DNA of 59,086 bases from Desulfotignum sp. (GCA_021737695.1 JAIPDL010000012.1:1-59086); one strand, 5' to 3'. Numbered from the stretch's first letter, positions 15,753-25,279 are shown. Numbers and translations: made by a program. Notes: generated by a model from the letters alone, not told the origin.

Positions 15753-18700
15753 TCATGATACCGCCTCCTCTATTTCCGGTTCTTGTTCAAATAGCGCATG
15801 GGTTTTGGCCGCCACCTGCCGGTCGGTGAAATGGTTCAAGGTAATGGCCTTGCCCGGGCATTCCGCCACACATGCCCCGCATCCATGGCATTCAAACGGT
15901 TCGATCTGCGCAAATCCGTCTTCATGGATATAAGGAATGCCATAGGGGCAGGTGCGCACACAGGTGAGGCATACCGCACATTTTTCCTTTTCCACCGAAG
16001 CCACGATCCCCCCCACCATAAGGGAATCTTTTGACAGAATGGTCATGGCCCGGGCCACGGCTGCCCTGGCCTGGGCAATGCTTTCTTCCAGCGGTTTGGG
16101 ATAATGGGCCAGACCCGCCACAAACAGGCCATCTGAGGCAAAATCCACAGGCCGCAGCTTGGCATGGGCTTCCACCAGGAATCCATCGCTGTTCACCGGC
16201 ACCTTGAATTGTTCAAACAAGGCTTTGTTGTCCGCCGGTACCACGCCCGAAGCCAGCACCACCAGGTCCGGATGGATCTTCACATCCATCTGGAGCACCG
16301 GGTCAAACACCGTGAATCTCAGATTCCCCTGGCCGTCTTTTCCCAGCTCAGGCAGGCGTTTCAGGTCATACCGGATGAACAATACCCCCAGTTCCCGGGC
16401 CTGCTGGTACAGATCTTCCCTGAAACCATAGGAGCGGATATCTCTGTAAATCATGAACACCCGTTTGCGGCGATCCATTTTTTTCAGGGCAATGGCGGAT
16501 TTGAGACTGTGGGTACAGCACACCCGGGAGCAGTAGGGATGGGCCTGATTTCTGGAACCCACACACTGGATGAACACAAAGGAGCGTCCCGATTCAATGC
16601 GGGGATCACTGTCCCGGAACGCCGCATCCATGTCCAGGTGGGTCACCACATCCGGGTGATCGCCGTAAAGGTATTCATCCGGTTTGTACTCCCTGCCACC
16701 GGTGGAAATAACCGCAGCCCCATGCTCGATGACGGTCTCACCGGCAGGGTTGCCCGAAATGTCCGGGGTGTCCCGGACAAGGGCCTTTTCGCTACCGGCG
16801 GGTGCCAGGGTGGTGGTAAAATTGCCTTTGGCGCCGGTGGTGCGGACCACCCGGGTATTCAGGTGAACTAAAATGTTTGAATCCGCTTTTATCGCATCCA
16901 TCAGACTCTCCAGGTAGGGAGCAATGGGCTCACCCTGCCAGGTGGTGTTCAAAAACCGGGCAATGCCGCCCAGGGTATCGGTTTTTTCCACCAGGTGCAC
17001 GGCCACGCCCTGGGCCGATGCCATGCGGGCCGCTTCCATGCCGGCCACACCGCCCCCCACCACCAGCAGCGATTTTTTAATGGACAGGCTCACCTGGTGC
17101 AACGGTTTCACAAATGCGGCCTTGGCCACGGCCATGCGCACCAGGTCTTTGGCTTTTGCCGTGGCTTTGTCCGGTTCGTTCATGTGAACCCAGGTGTTCT
17201 GGTCCCGGATATTGGCCATTTCAAACAGATACTTGTTAAGCCCGGCATCCCGGATCGTTTCCTGGAACAACGGCTCGTGGGTTCTGGGAGAACAGGACGC
17301 CACCACGACCCGATTGATCTCGTTTTCAATGATCACCTGCTTCATGTGGTCCTGGGTATCCTGGGAACAGGTGAACAGGTTATCCTCCACATACACCACA
17401 TGGGGCAGGGCCTTTGCATATTCCCGGACCGCGGGCACATCCGCCACCCCGCCGATGTTGATGCCGCAGTTGCACACAAACACCCCGATGCGGGGGACAG
17501 CCCCGGCCACATCGGTTTCCGGGGGCATGTCCCGGGTGCGGGTCAAAGTCCACCGCTCGTCTGCCATGGCCATGGACGCGGTAGCTGCCGCAGCCGAGGC
17601 TTCCATCACAGACGAAGGGATGTCCTTGGGCTCCTGGAACGTGCCGCACACATAGATGCCGTCTTTGGTGGTGGCCACGGGCAAAAGATCGGTGGTACCG
17701 GCAAACCCGTGGGCGTTGAGATCGATCCCCATTTTTGCCGCCAGGGCCGCAGCCTCCCGGTTGGGGGCCAGTCCGATGGACAGCACCACCATGTCGAAAA
17801 TTTCTTCGGCCAGGTTTCCGGCCTCGGTGGCATACACCAGCCGGTACCGATCCCCGGGCTCCGGAAAGACTGAGTGAATGCGCGACCTCACGTACCGCAC
17901 CCCGGCATCGTCTTCGGCCCGCATCTGATATTTGTCAAACTCCTTGCCATGGGTGCGCATGTCCATGTAGAAAATGGCGCAGTCCAGTTTTTCTCCGGCA
18001 TGCTCCTTGGCAATCACCGCCTGTTTGGTGGCATACATGCAGCACACCCCGGAGCAGTAGGCATGGTCCCCTTTGTTGATGTCCCGGGACCCTACGCACT
18101 GTAGCCAGGCGATCTTTTTCGGCTCTTTTTCATCCGACGGCCGCACCAGGTGACCGGCATACGGGCCGGACGCGGACAGAATCCGCTCAAATTCCAGGGA
18201 GGTCATGACATTAGGGCTGTGCCCGTAGCAGTAGGTGATCATCTGTTGGGGCTCGAACGGGGTGAACCCCGGGGCCAGGATGATGGCCTTGACCTGCACG
18301 TTGCGGGTTTCCGGCATCATGAAATGGTCCACAGCATCGGCCAGGCAGGCATCCACACACTGCATGCACTCGGAGCAGTACCCGCAGTTCAGGCACCTGG
18401 CCGCCTCCTTCTGACCGTCGGCCGGATCATACCCCAGCTCCACCTCATCAAAATTGCCGGCCCGCTTTTCCATGGGCAGCTCGGGCATCCGGTACCGGGC
18501 TTCACGGGGCATGTCCGGATCCACCGGGCGGTAGACCGGTTCTTCCACCACCGGCATATCCCGGCCTTCGGCCATGTCTTTGCCGGTGAGATACCGGAAA
18601 ATCGATTCCGCCGCCGCCATACCGGCAGCCACCGCACCGATGGCCACCCCGGGACCGGTCTGCACGTCCCCCCCGGCAAACACGCCGGCCCGGTCCGTTG

Positions 18701-20255
18701 CCAGGGTCACCGGATCCACCTCTGGGGTGTTCCACCGGGTGATTTTCACATCCGCCAGATCCTCGATCACGGAAATGTCGGGCTGCTGGCCGATGGCACA
18801 GATGAGCTGGTCGATAACGATGTCGTACTCACTGTCGGGCACAGGCACAGGCCGGCGCCGGCCTGACGCGTCCGGTTCCCCCAGTTCCATTCGGATCACC
18901 CGCAGGCCCGCCACCCGGCCGTCTTTTTCCAGAACCTTCTGCGGGGCTGCCAGATAGGTGATGGTCACGCCTTCGTCTTCAGCAGCGCAGATCTCTTCTT
19001 CCCAGGCCGGCATCTCTTTGCGGGTTCTCCGATAGATGATGGTGACATTTTTGGCCCCCAGGCGAACCGCAGCCCGTGCCACGTCAATGGCCACATTGCC
19101 CCCGCCGATGATGCCCACCTGTGTTCCGGTTTCGGTTTCACCGTTTAAATTGAGCTCCCTCAGAAAATCCACGCCCTGGCGGACCCCGGGCAGATCTTCG
19201 CCCGGGATGCCTAAAGACAGCCCTTTGTGGGCCCCCAGGGCCAGGAACACGGCATCGAATCCTTCGGCCTTCAGACTGTCCACGGTAAAATCATGTCCCA
19301 GGCGCTGGTGGCAGTGAATCGACACGCCCAGGTTGGTGATCACATCGATGTCTTTGTCCAGCACGTCCGGGGGCAGTCGGTGGTCCGGAATTCCCACCCG
19401 CAGCATGCCGCCGGGTTTGGGCAGGGCTTCGAAGATCACGGCATCCACCCCTTTTTTTACCAGATGGAATCCGCAGGACAGCCCGGCCGGACCCGATCCA
19501 ATGATGGCCACTTTCTTCCCGATCTTGGGATCGCAGGGGATCTCCACATCCCGGGGATCAAACTGGTCTGCGGCCAGGCGCTTGAGATCCCGGATGGCCA
19601 CAGGCGCCTCCACCTGGCAGCGGCGGCAGGCATCCTCGCATTCATGGGGGCAGATCCGGCCCAGGGTCCCGGGCAACGGCAGCTGTTCCATGATGATCTC
19701 CAGGGCCTGCCTGTATTTGCCCTGTTTGACCATCTGCACATACCCCTGGACATTGAGCCCGGCAGGGCACGTGAGGCGGCAGGGGGCCTGGTCGGTTTTT
19801 TCAATGGCCCAGGCAGACGGCATGGCCTGGGGATAGAGTTTGAACGCGGCCTTGCGGTCCCGCAGATTCTCGTCAAACCGGTTGGGCAGATCCACCGGGC
19901 ACACCTTGCCGCATTCGCCGCAGGCCGTGCATTTTTCCAGGTCGATGTACCGGGGATGCTGCGTCAGGGTCACCGTGAAATTGCCGGCCTCCCCGTCCAC
20001 GAGTTTAATATCGCCCGAGGTCACCAGTTCCACATTCAGATGACGACCCGCCTCCACCAGCTTGGGGGAGATGATGCACATGGAGCAGTCATTGGTGGGA
20101 AAGGTTTTGTCCAGCTGGGCCATGGTGCCGCCGATGGCCGTGTTGGTGTCCACCAGATACACCAGGTGTCCGGAATCCGCCAGGTCCAGGGATGCCTGGA
20201 TACCGGCGATACCGGCGCCCACCACCATTACCGATCCTTTTTCCATTTCGGTCAT
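15753..20255 (-). CDS. hdrA: HdrA-type flavoprotein fused to a NfnB/GltD-like NAD(P)H module and a second HdrA
   Basis: A 1500-residue electron-bifurcating flavoprotein. In order: an HdrA FAD domain (VMVVGAGIAGIQASLDL), a [4Fe-4S] motif (CTACGECGKVCP), an inserted GltD/NfnB-like unit (CRLTCPAGLNVQGYV, ICPHECEDACRRC, KKVAIIGSGPAGLSC, VGIIGGGNVAIDVARAA, about residues 150-600) for NAD(P)H, a Cys cluster CLNCGYCSECMQCVDAC, the rest of the first HdrA with CVGSRDINKGDHAYCSGVCC, a second HdrA (GVFVCNCGINIGG, VVVASCSPRTHEPLF, VVGGGVAGMEAARMA) and a C-terminal two-cluster ferredoxin (CAVCLTCVRTCP, CHGCGACVAECP). ATG 20255 follows AAGGAGG; the in-frame ATG at 20291 has no such site. It is the bifurcating core for the HdrCB, MvhD and MetFV partners around it. 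The gene is far longer than a single HdrA (about 650). Confidence 0.9.
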   Translation of the reverse strand: MTEMEKGSVMVVGAGIAGIQASLDLADSGHLVYLVDTNTAIGGTMAQLDKTFPTNDCSMCIISPKLVEAGRHLNVELVTSGDIKLVDGEAGNFTVTLTQHPRYIDLEKCTACGECGKVCPVDLPNRFDENLRDRKAAFKLYPQAMPSAWAIEKTDQAPCRLTCPAGLNVQGYVQMVKQGKYRQALEIIMEQLPLPGTLGRICPHECEDACRRCQVEAPVAIRDLKRLAADQFDPRDVEIPCDPKIGKKVAIIGSGPAGLSCGFHLVKKGVDAVIFEALPKPGGMLRVGIPDHRLPPDVLDKDIDVITNLGVSIHCHQRLGHDFTVDSLKAEGFDAVFLALGAHKGLSLGIPGEDLPGVRQGVDFLRELNLNGETETGTQVGIIGGGNVAIDVARAAVRLGAKNVTIIYRRTRKEMPAWEEEICAAEDEGVTITYLAAPQKVLEKDGRVAGLRVIRMELGEPDASGRRRPVPVPDSEYDIVIDQLICAIGQQPDISVIEDLADVKITRWNTPEVDPVTLATDRAGVFAGGDVQTGPGVAIGAVAAGMAAAESIFRYLTGKDMAEGRDMPVVEEPVYRPVDPDMPREARYRMPELPMEKRAGNFDEVELGYDPADGQKEAARCLNCGYCSECMQCVDACLADAVDHFMMPETRNVQVKAIILAPGFTPFEPQQMITYCYGHSPNVMTSLEFERILSASGPYAGHLVRPSDEKEPKKIAWLQCVGSRDINKGDHAYCSGVCCMYATKQAVIAKEHAGEKLDCAIFYMDMRTHGKEFDKYQMRAEDDAGVRYVRSRIHSVFPEPGDRYRLVYATEAGNLAEEIFDMVVLSIGLAPNREAAALAAKMGIDLNAHGFAGTTDLLPVATTKDGIYVCGTFQEPKDIPSSVMEASAAAATASMAMADERWTLTRTRDMPPETDVAGAVPRIGVFVCNCGINIGGVADVPAVREYAKALPHVVYVEDNLFTCSQDTQDHMKQVIIENEINRVVVASCSPRTHEPLFQETIRDAGLNKYLFEMANIRDQNTWVHMNEPDKATAKAKDLVRMAVAKAAFVKPLHQVSLSIKKSLLVVGGGVAGMEAARMASAQGVAVHLVEKTDTLGGIARFLNTTWQGEPIAPYLESLMDAIKADSNILVHLNTRVVRTTGAKGNFTTTLAPAGSEKALVRDTPDISGNPAGETVIEHGAAVISTGGREYKPDEYLYGDHPDVVTHLDMDAAFRDSDPRIESGRSFVFIQCVGSRNQAHPYCSRVCCTHSLKSAIALKKMDRRKRVFMIYRDIRSYGFREDLYQQARELGVLFIRYDLKRLPELGKDGQGNLRFTVFDPVLQMDVKIHPDLVVLASGVVPADNKALFEQFKVPVNSDGFLVEAHAKLRPVDFASDGLFVAGLAHYPKPLEESIAQARAAVARAMTILSKDSLMVGGIVASVEKEKCAVCLTCVRTCPYGIPYIHEDGFAQIEPFECHGCGACVAECPGKAITLNHFTDRQVAAKTHALFEQEPEIEEAVS

Positions 20256-20320
20256 GTCATTCCTCCTTGCATTCAGTCCCGCTTGGGGCATTTAATCCCG
20301 CCTTTAATCCCAAGTGTGGG

Positions 20321-21607
20321 TCAAAGTCCCACGTCGGCCAGGTCCGGGCCGAGATAGGCGCGTTCAGTATCCGCCAGAACCCCTAACGCCAGGCAGATGA
20401 TGGTCCACAAATGGACCACGTGATACCTGCCGCCGTAGTGGTGGCCGATATCCTCGATCTGGCCGTGACAGTTGTGGCAGGGGGCGATGACGTAATCGGC
20501 CCCTGTGGCCATGATCTGGTTGAACTTGATTTTGCCGTAGGCCCGGCGCTGGTCCGGGAACCCGGCCTGCAGAGCCCCGCCGCCGCCGCCGCAGCAGAAA
20601 TTGTTCATCCGGCTGGGTACGGTATCGATGAAGTTCTCCTCACCCACCACGGTTTTCACCACAAACCGCAGGTCGTCCACGATTTTGTTGGACCCGCTCT
20701 TCCGGGCGATGTTGCAGGGATCCTGCACCGTGAATTTTGCACCGATATCCTTGTTCCAGTCGGAATTGACCTTGAGTTTGCCTTCACGGATCCACTGGGC
20801 GTAGAGCTCGATGATGGTGGTCAGCTGGAATTTGTGGGGAATGTTGTATTTGCGCAATCCCTCCAGGATTGCAAAATAGGAATGACCTCACTCGGTATTG
20901 ACCACCAGAGGACTTTTGAGGGTGTTGTCCACATGCAGGACAAACTCCTCGATGATGTAGCGCCACCCTTCGTCATCGGCCAGAAACATACAGTAATTCT
21001 CCCCGGCCCACATCACCGACGGATAGGTCCAGTCCGCCCCCACCAGGTGCAGGATCTTCCACAAAGGCCCCATTTCCTCGGGTTCGGTCACCGGCTCCCG
21101 GGAGTTCTGGTTGAGCACCATCTGGGCCCCCACCCGGTCCACGGTCACCTCAAGATCCTCAAATCCGGGATGATCTTCTCTGATCTCCTCAGCCACATCC
21201 AGGACCGTGAACTTGAAATCCTCCTTGGCCGCACCCATGGCCGATCCGGTCCGGATATGCTGGTCGCAGGATCCCAGGATGCCTTTGGGCCGTTTTTCCC
21301 GGGCCATCTTTGCCCGGATGTTGTAAATCAGTTTGGGAATATTGATATTCATGGGACATGCCAGCTGACACCGGCCGCACATACTGCATACCCATTTCCA
21401 ATCGGATTTAAGGATCTCTTCGTCCATGCCGAAATTGAGCATACGGATCAGTTTTCTGGGATCCATGCCGAACTGCTCGGACGCCGGACAGCCCCCGGTG
21501 CAGGTGCCGCAGGTCAGGCACAGATCAAAGTTTGCGTCCGGTACCTTGTCCAGTACCGCTTCCTTGAGTTCACCATCAAGGGTGTCGATCTTGATTGCCT
21601 CTGCCAT
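20321..21607 (-). CDS. HdrC-HdrB fusion (HdrD-like), selenoprotein (in-frame TGA = Sec240)
   Basis: A 428-residue heterodisulfide-reductase-type subunit if the TGA at 20890-20888 is read as selenocysteine. Residues 30-40 (CLTCGTCTGGC) and 74-84 (CSMCGRCQLAC) are two HdrC [4Fe-4S] motifs. The C-terminal HdrB part has a full CCG motif: C298, C338-C339, C377 and C380 (DPCN, NFCCGG, APCHNC). U240 lies in NTEUGHSYFA, where relatives have ECGH; it belongs to the otherwise reduced first CCG region. A 7-bp hairpin begins 15 bases after the TGA. Two separate genes are unlikely, since the downstream part has no ATG or ribosome site near the break and family similarity runs straight through. It sits between metF2 and hdrA in the operon. 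Confidence 0.9.
20854..20872 (-). promoter_or_regulatory. candidate bacterial SECIS hairpin in the HdrCB gene
   Basis: GCAATCC (20872-20866) and GGATTGC (20860-20854) form a perfect 7-bp stem with the loop TGGAG, starting 15 bases after the recoded TGA. Distance, size and a G-containing apical loop fit bacterial SECIS elements. The loop begins UGG like that of the mvhD hairpin, as expected if both are read by the same SelB. Confidence 0.65.
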
Positions 21608-21657
21608 GGTGCGTCCCCCCTGTATTCGGTTGAAGGCTTATGTCATTTGATCATACC

Positions 21658-22536
21658 TCACCTGAGTTTGGCCGCGTTCAGGTACCGGGCCAGTTTGTCC
21701 TCTCCGCCGATGGTAATGATATGCACGCCCTGGCAGATATCCTTAAGGCTTTTGACGGTATCTGCAAACAGCTCGATGCTGGCCTTTGTCTTGTCCGGTG
21801 CGTTGAGCAGCTTCTGGATCACCCATTCCGGCACCAGGCCGGACTTGAAATGGCGGTTCAAAAACTTGCCCATGCCGGCCGTGCGCAGGATCATTACCTC
21901 AGCGATCACCGGCACCCGGAACGGGGCTACCTGTTTCATGAACTTTTCAAACTGGTCCACGTCAAAAATCGGGGTGGTGAGAAAATAGCCGGTCCCCACA
22001 TTGAGCATGTCCTCCAGTTCCTCCATGCCCCGCTTGGGCATTTGCTTTCCCCAGGGGGTTTCCACACCCGAACCCAGGGTAAACTCAAAATTTTTACCCA
22101 GGTCGTTGCCTTCAATGGTAACCCCCTGGCGCAGGTGGTCTAAAACCGATCCCAGCTTACCGGAATCCACATGAAAAAACATGGATTCCTGGAGACTGTC
22201 TCCGGAAATCCGGTAGTCCTCGGTGAAAACCAGCAGGTTATCCACCCCCACCTCATGGGCCGAAGTCAGGTCCTTCTGGAGCTGATACCGGTTCTTGTCT
22301 CTGGTAGTGGTCTGGTAGATGGCATTGAACCGGTTTTTCAGCAGCAGGTCACAGGTCTGGATGCTGTCTCCCACCACACCTTCGAGTTCCACATCAGACA
22401 CGGACACACCGTCCACCCTGCCCCGGACCCTGCTCAGGCTTTTTACCAGTGCTTCAGGTTCGTCGTCGCCAAGGGGTGCCTGAACTTCAGAGGTCACAAC
22501 AAATCTCTTTTTTTCCAAAGATTCTTTTAAATTCAT
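21658..22536 (-). CDS. second methylenetetrahydrofolate reductase (MetF) family protein
   Basis: A 292-residue MetF-superfamily barrel, clearly diverged from the metF at the end of the operon. It starts KKRFVVTSEVQAPLGDDEPEALVKSL, with VDGVSVSDVELEG, YQTTTRDKNRYQLQKDL and FFLTTPIFDVDQFEKFMKQV aligning with folate- and FAD-binding segments of MetF. AAGGAGG precedes the ATG. It lies between the response regulator and the HdrCB gene. It could use a different one-carbon carrier or be an assembly paralogue; nothing in the sequence decides this. Confidence 0.8.
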   Translation of the reverse strand: MNLKESLEKKRFVVTSEVQAPLGDDEPEALVKSLSRVRGRVDGVSVSDVELEGVVGDSIQTCDLLLKNRFNAIYQTTTRDKNRYQLQKDLTSAHEVGVDNLLVFTEDYRISGDSLQESMFFHVDSGKLGSVLDHLRQGVTIEGNDLGKNFEFTLGSGVETPWGKQMPKRGMEELEDMLNVGTGYFLTTPIFDVDQFEKFMKQVAPFRVPVIAEVMILRTAGMGKFLNRHFKSGLVPEWVIQKLLNAPDKTKASIELFADTVKSLKDICQGVHIITIGGEDKLARYLNAAKLR

Positions 22537-22550
22537 GATCTGCCTCCTTG

Positions 22551-23123
22551 TTATTTAAGTCCAAGCAGTTTTGCGACTTCTTCTTTGAGCTGGTGCAAAG
22601 GCAAGGGCTTGGAAAAACAGACATCCGCACCATTTTTCTTCATCCGGGCGAATTTTTCGTCGTCCAGATACGCAGACAGCACAATAATTTTCGTGTGTCT
22701 TGTCTCCTCGTTGTCCTTGATTTTCTTGCAGACCTCATATCCTTTGATATCGGGCATCATGATATCCAGGATCATCAAATCCGGTTTGAAATGGTTGACC
22801 TGAAGCCCTGCCTCAAACCCGTCGGATGCCGAAATCACCTCATAGTCGAACTCGTCCTCTTCCAGGGCCTGGACAATGGATTCCACAATGATCATGTCGT
22901 CATCCACCACCAGGATTTTCTTGCGGGCACTGTCATCTTTTTCCTCCGGGATGGGAATTCCCTGATCGCGCATAAAGATTTCCAGGTCGGATTTCTTGAT
23001 GCGGCGATGGCCGCCCACCGTCCGGTACGCCTTGATATGGCCGGCCTCCACCCAGTTGATAATGGTTTTAGACGAAACATTGCAGTACTTGCTGGCCGTG
23101 AATACAGTCAATGTGTCTTCCAT
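22551..23123 (-). CDS. response regulator with N-terminal MerR/excisionase-type DNA-binding domain
   Basis: A 190-residue protein with reversed order from usual regulators: residues about 5-55 are an excisionase/MerR-like helix-turn-helix (FTASKYCNVSSKTIINWVEA, YRTVGGHRRIKKSDLEIFM) and 68-188 are a receiver domain. The receiver shows ILVVDDD, the phosphoacceptor Asp in DLMILDIMMPDIKG, the Ser/Thr in IIVLSAY and the Lys in FSKPL. It is the first gene of the hdr-mvhD-met operon and follows the PAS kinase gene on the same strand, so the kinase is its likely partner. AAAGGAGG precedes the ATG. Confidence 0.9.
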   Translation of the reverse strand: MEDTLTVFTASKYCNVSSKTIINWVEAGHIKAYRTVGGHRRIKKSDLEIFMRDQGIPIPEEKDDSARKKILVVDDDMIIVESIVQALEEDEFDYEVISASDGFEAGLQVNHFKPDLMILDIMMPDIKGYEVCKKIKDNEETRHTKIIVLSAYLDDEKFARMKKNGADVCFSKPLPLHQLKEEVAKLLGLK

Positions 23124-23255
23124 AATGCCTCCTTTGCATTGATGGTTTATAGTTTTTTTATTTATTATATAAAATACAACATGTCAATAAAAAAATAATA
23201 AATAAAATAAATAAAATAACTATACTATTTCCCATTATAATACGTCATATTTTTT
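23124..23255 (-). promoter_or_regulatory. AT-rich leader and likely promoter of the bifurcation operon
   Basis: The gap upstream of the response regulator is strongly AT-rich, with TTGACA on the minus strand at 23187-23182 and the A/T-only stretch TATATAATAAATAAA just downstream. Spacing to a good -10 box is not ideal, so the exact promoter is uncertain. No gene is seen here. Confidence 0.35.
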
Positions 23256-23282
23256 ACCATGAAGGACACGAAGATCACGAAG
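23256..23282. repeat. three tandem 9-bp units (xxCACGAAG type)
   Basis: ACCATGAAG, GACACGAAG and ATCACGAAG follow each other without gaps between the kinase stop and the operon promoter. Short arrays of this ACGAAG kind recur between genes in many bacterial genomes, so this is probably a dispersed repeat; a regulator site is the alternative. Confidence 0.45.
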
Positions 23283-23319
23283 TGTGAAAAAAGGAAGACA
23301 ACAGATATAGAAGTGCCGG

Positions 23320-25137
23320 TTACGCCAGGGGCAATTTGATGGTGAACCGGGTCCATTCGCCGTATTGAGATTCTACGGTGATGTCGCCGTCATGATCCTG
23401 AATGAATCCATAGCACACTGAAAGCCCCAGCCCCACCCCCTTGATACTGTCGGTTTTGGTGGTGAAAAAAGAATCAAACACATTTTCCAGGTGTTCAGGC
23501 TTGATGCCGGTGCCGGTATCTTCCACAATGATATAAATCATGTTGCCGTTGGGCCGGGTGGAAAGAGTCAGAATGCCGCCGTCAGGCATGGCGCACATGG
23601 CGTTGGAAAACAGGTTGATGAACACCTGACGAAGCTGGTCCCGGGAAGCCATGATGATGCCCGGATCCGGGGTCAGGTCCAGCTTGACCTTGATGGAGTT
23701 TTCCCGGAACCGTTTGTCATAGAGCACCATGAGCTCATCGATCACGGTGTTGACGTCCAGCTCTGCCCGTTCGGTTTCATCCGGCCGGGAAAAAGACAGC
23801 ATTTTTTTGAGCATATCTGCCAGGCGCACGGTTTCAGATAAAGACATATCCAGAAGCCGTCGCCGCTTGTTGGAAGGCGGGATCTCGGTTTTCAACAATT
23901 CCAGGGTATTCATGATCCCGAACAAAGGATTGTTCAGTTCATGGGCAATCTGGGAGGTGAGCCGGCCCATGGCGGCCAGTTTTTCCGACTGGAGCAGGTG
24001 TTGCCGGGCTTCGGCAAGTTCCCGTTCGGTTTTGAGACGTTCCCGCAGATCCACAAACAGAGCCAAGGTGGCGGTTTCTTTTCCTTGTTCATCAAAAAGA
24101 AACGACGCGGACAGGTTGCCCTCCAGCCGGACCCCGTCCCGGCGCTCAAAGGTCAGCGGATAAGAGGTCAGCCGACCCACTCCGCCATATTCCGCGTCCC
24201 GCATCATCCGGGTCACTTCCGCTGCCACCTCCCTGGAATAGATCTGCTGGACCGTCATGTTGTCCACCACTTCATCGGCGGACAGTCCGAACAGATTTTC
24301 CGCTCCCCGGTTCCACAGTATGATCCGGCCGGTCATGTCCATGGCCATGATGGCATTGGGAGAGCAGGAAATAATGTTGTCCAGAAAATCGTAGGCCTCC
24401 CGGATTTTGTTTTCGCTTTTCTTGCGCTCGGTGACGTCCACCACGATACCTTCGTACCCCAGGACGCCACCACTGGTGCCATACCGGACATGGGAGGTCA
24501 GCAGGATATCGATAAGATGCCCGTCCCGCCGCCGCCACTGGAGTTCGTAATCCACCACCCGCCCTTTTTTCTCGATGATCCGCTGATATCTTTCCCGGTC
24601 CCCGGGTGTCAGATACACATCCCGGGCCAGATCCAAAGCCAGGAACTCTTCCTTATCCTGGTATCCCAGAATTCTGAGCAACGCCGGGTTCACATCCAGA
24701 AACCGGCCCTGTTTGCTGGAAATAAACACCCCGCACCCGGCATGGATAAACAGGCGCTGATAATTTTCTTCAGAAGATTTGAGCCGGGCCGCCTGCTCCT
24801 TGCGCCGGGTGATGTCCCGGTAGATGGACAGTTTGGACCGGGTCCCGTCCCGGTTGGTTACGGGAATTTCAGACAAAGCAAAGTTTTTTTTCACCGATTC
24901 CAGATAAATTTCCGAATGCCGGGTTTCGTTTTTTTCAAAAATCTCCCGGTAATTACACCAGCCACAGGGGGTTTCATAATTGAGCAGCACCTTGTGACAT
25001 TTTTTCCCCACCCCGTCTCCGAACAGGTCTGTCATGAACCGGTTCATATACTCCACTGTAAAATCTTCGCTCACAATGTAAATGCCGTCTTCGAACGCAT
25101 CCAGTGCGTCCAGCAGCCGCGGGGTGTGGTCACTCAT
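23320..25137 (-). CDS. soluble PAS-domain sensor histidine kinase
   Basis: A 605-residue kinase without membrane segments. It has three PAS domains at about 8-125, 130-250 and 255-375, then a HisKA domain with the phosphoacceptor in IAHELNNPLFGIMN and an HATPase_c domain (VFINLFSNAMCAMPDGG, IIVEDTGTGIKPEHL, KGVGLGLSVCYGFI). The first PAS carries a cysteine cluster, C47, C58 and C61 (KKCHKV and PCGWC), that could bind a metal or sense redox state. It is encoded just upstream of and in the same direction as the response regulator leading the hdr-met operon, so it probably controls that operon. Confidence 0.9.
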   Translation of the reverse strand: MSDHTPRLLDALDAFEDGIYIVSEDFTVEYMNRFMTDLFGDGVGKKCHKVLLNYETPCGWCNYREIFEKNETRHSEIYLESVKKNFALSEIPVTNRDGTRSKLSIYRDITRRKEQAARLKSSEENYQRLFIHAGCGVFISSKQGRFLDVNPALLRILGYQDKEEFLALDLARDVYLTPGDRERYQRIIEKKGRVVDYELQWRRRDGHLIDILLTSHVRYGTSGGVLGYEGIVVDVTERKKSENKIREAYDFLDNIISCSPNAIMAMDMTGRIILWNRGAENLFGLSADEVVDNMTVQQIYSREVAAEVTRMMRDAEYGGVGRLTSYPLTFERRDGVRLEGNLSASFLFDEQGKETATLALFVDLRERLKTERELAEARQHLLQSEKLAAMGRLTSQIAHELNNPLFGIMNTLELLKTEIPPSNKRRRLLDMSLSETVRLADMLKKMLSFSRPDETERAELDVNTVIDELMVLYDKRFRENSIKVKLDLTPDPGIIMASRDQLRQVFINLFSNAMCAMPDGGILTLSTRPNGNMIYIIVEDTGTGIKPEHLENVFDSFFTTKTDSIKGVGLGLSVCYGFIQDHDGDITVESQYGEWTRFTIKLPLA

Positions 25138-25279
25138 ACCGGGTCTCCTTATTTTAAAGGATTTCGAAGATTTTTTACAGTATCGCCCAAGACCCTGTTT
25201 GTCAATATCGACACCATCAAGATATCCATGATATACTTATTCGGCATAATCTTTAAAAAATCAGCAGGAGGCACGCACC

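Noticed and set aside
20321..20857. A separate HdrB gene starting at the TTG codon at 20857.
   Set aside because: No ribosome site, and the codons between the TGA and this TTG continue the family sequence; selenocysteine read-through explains the break better.
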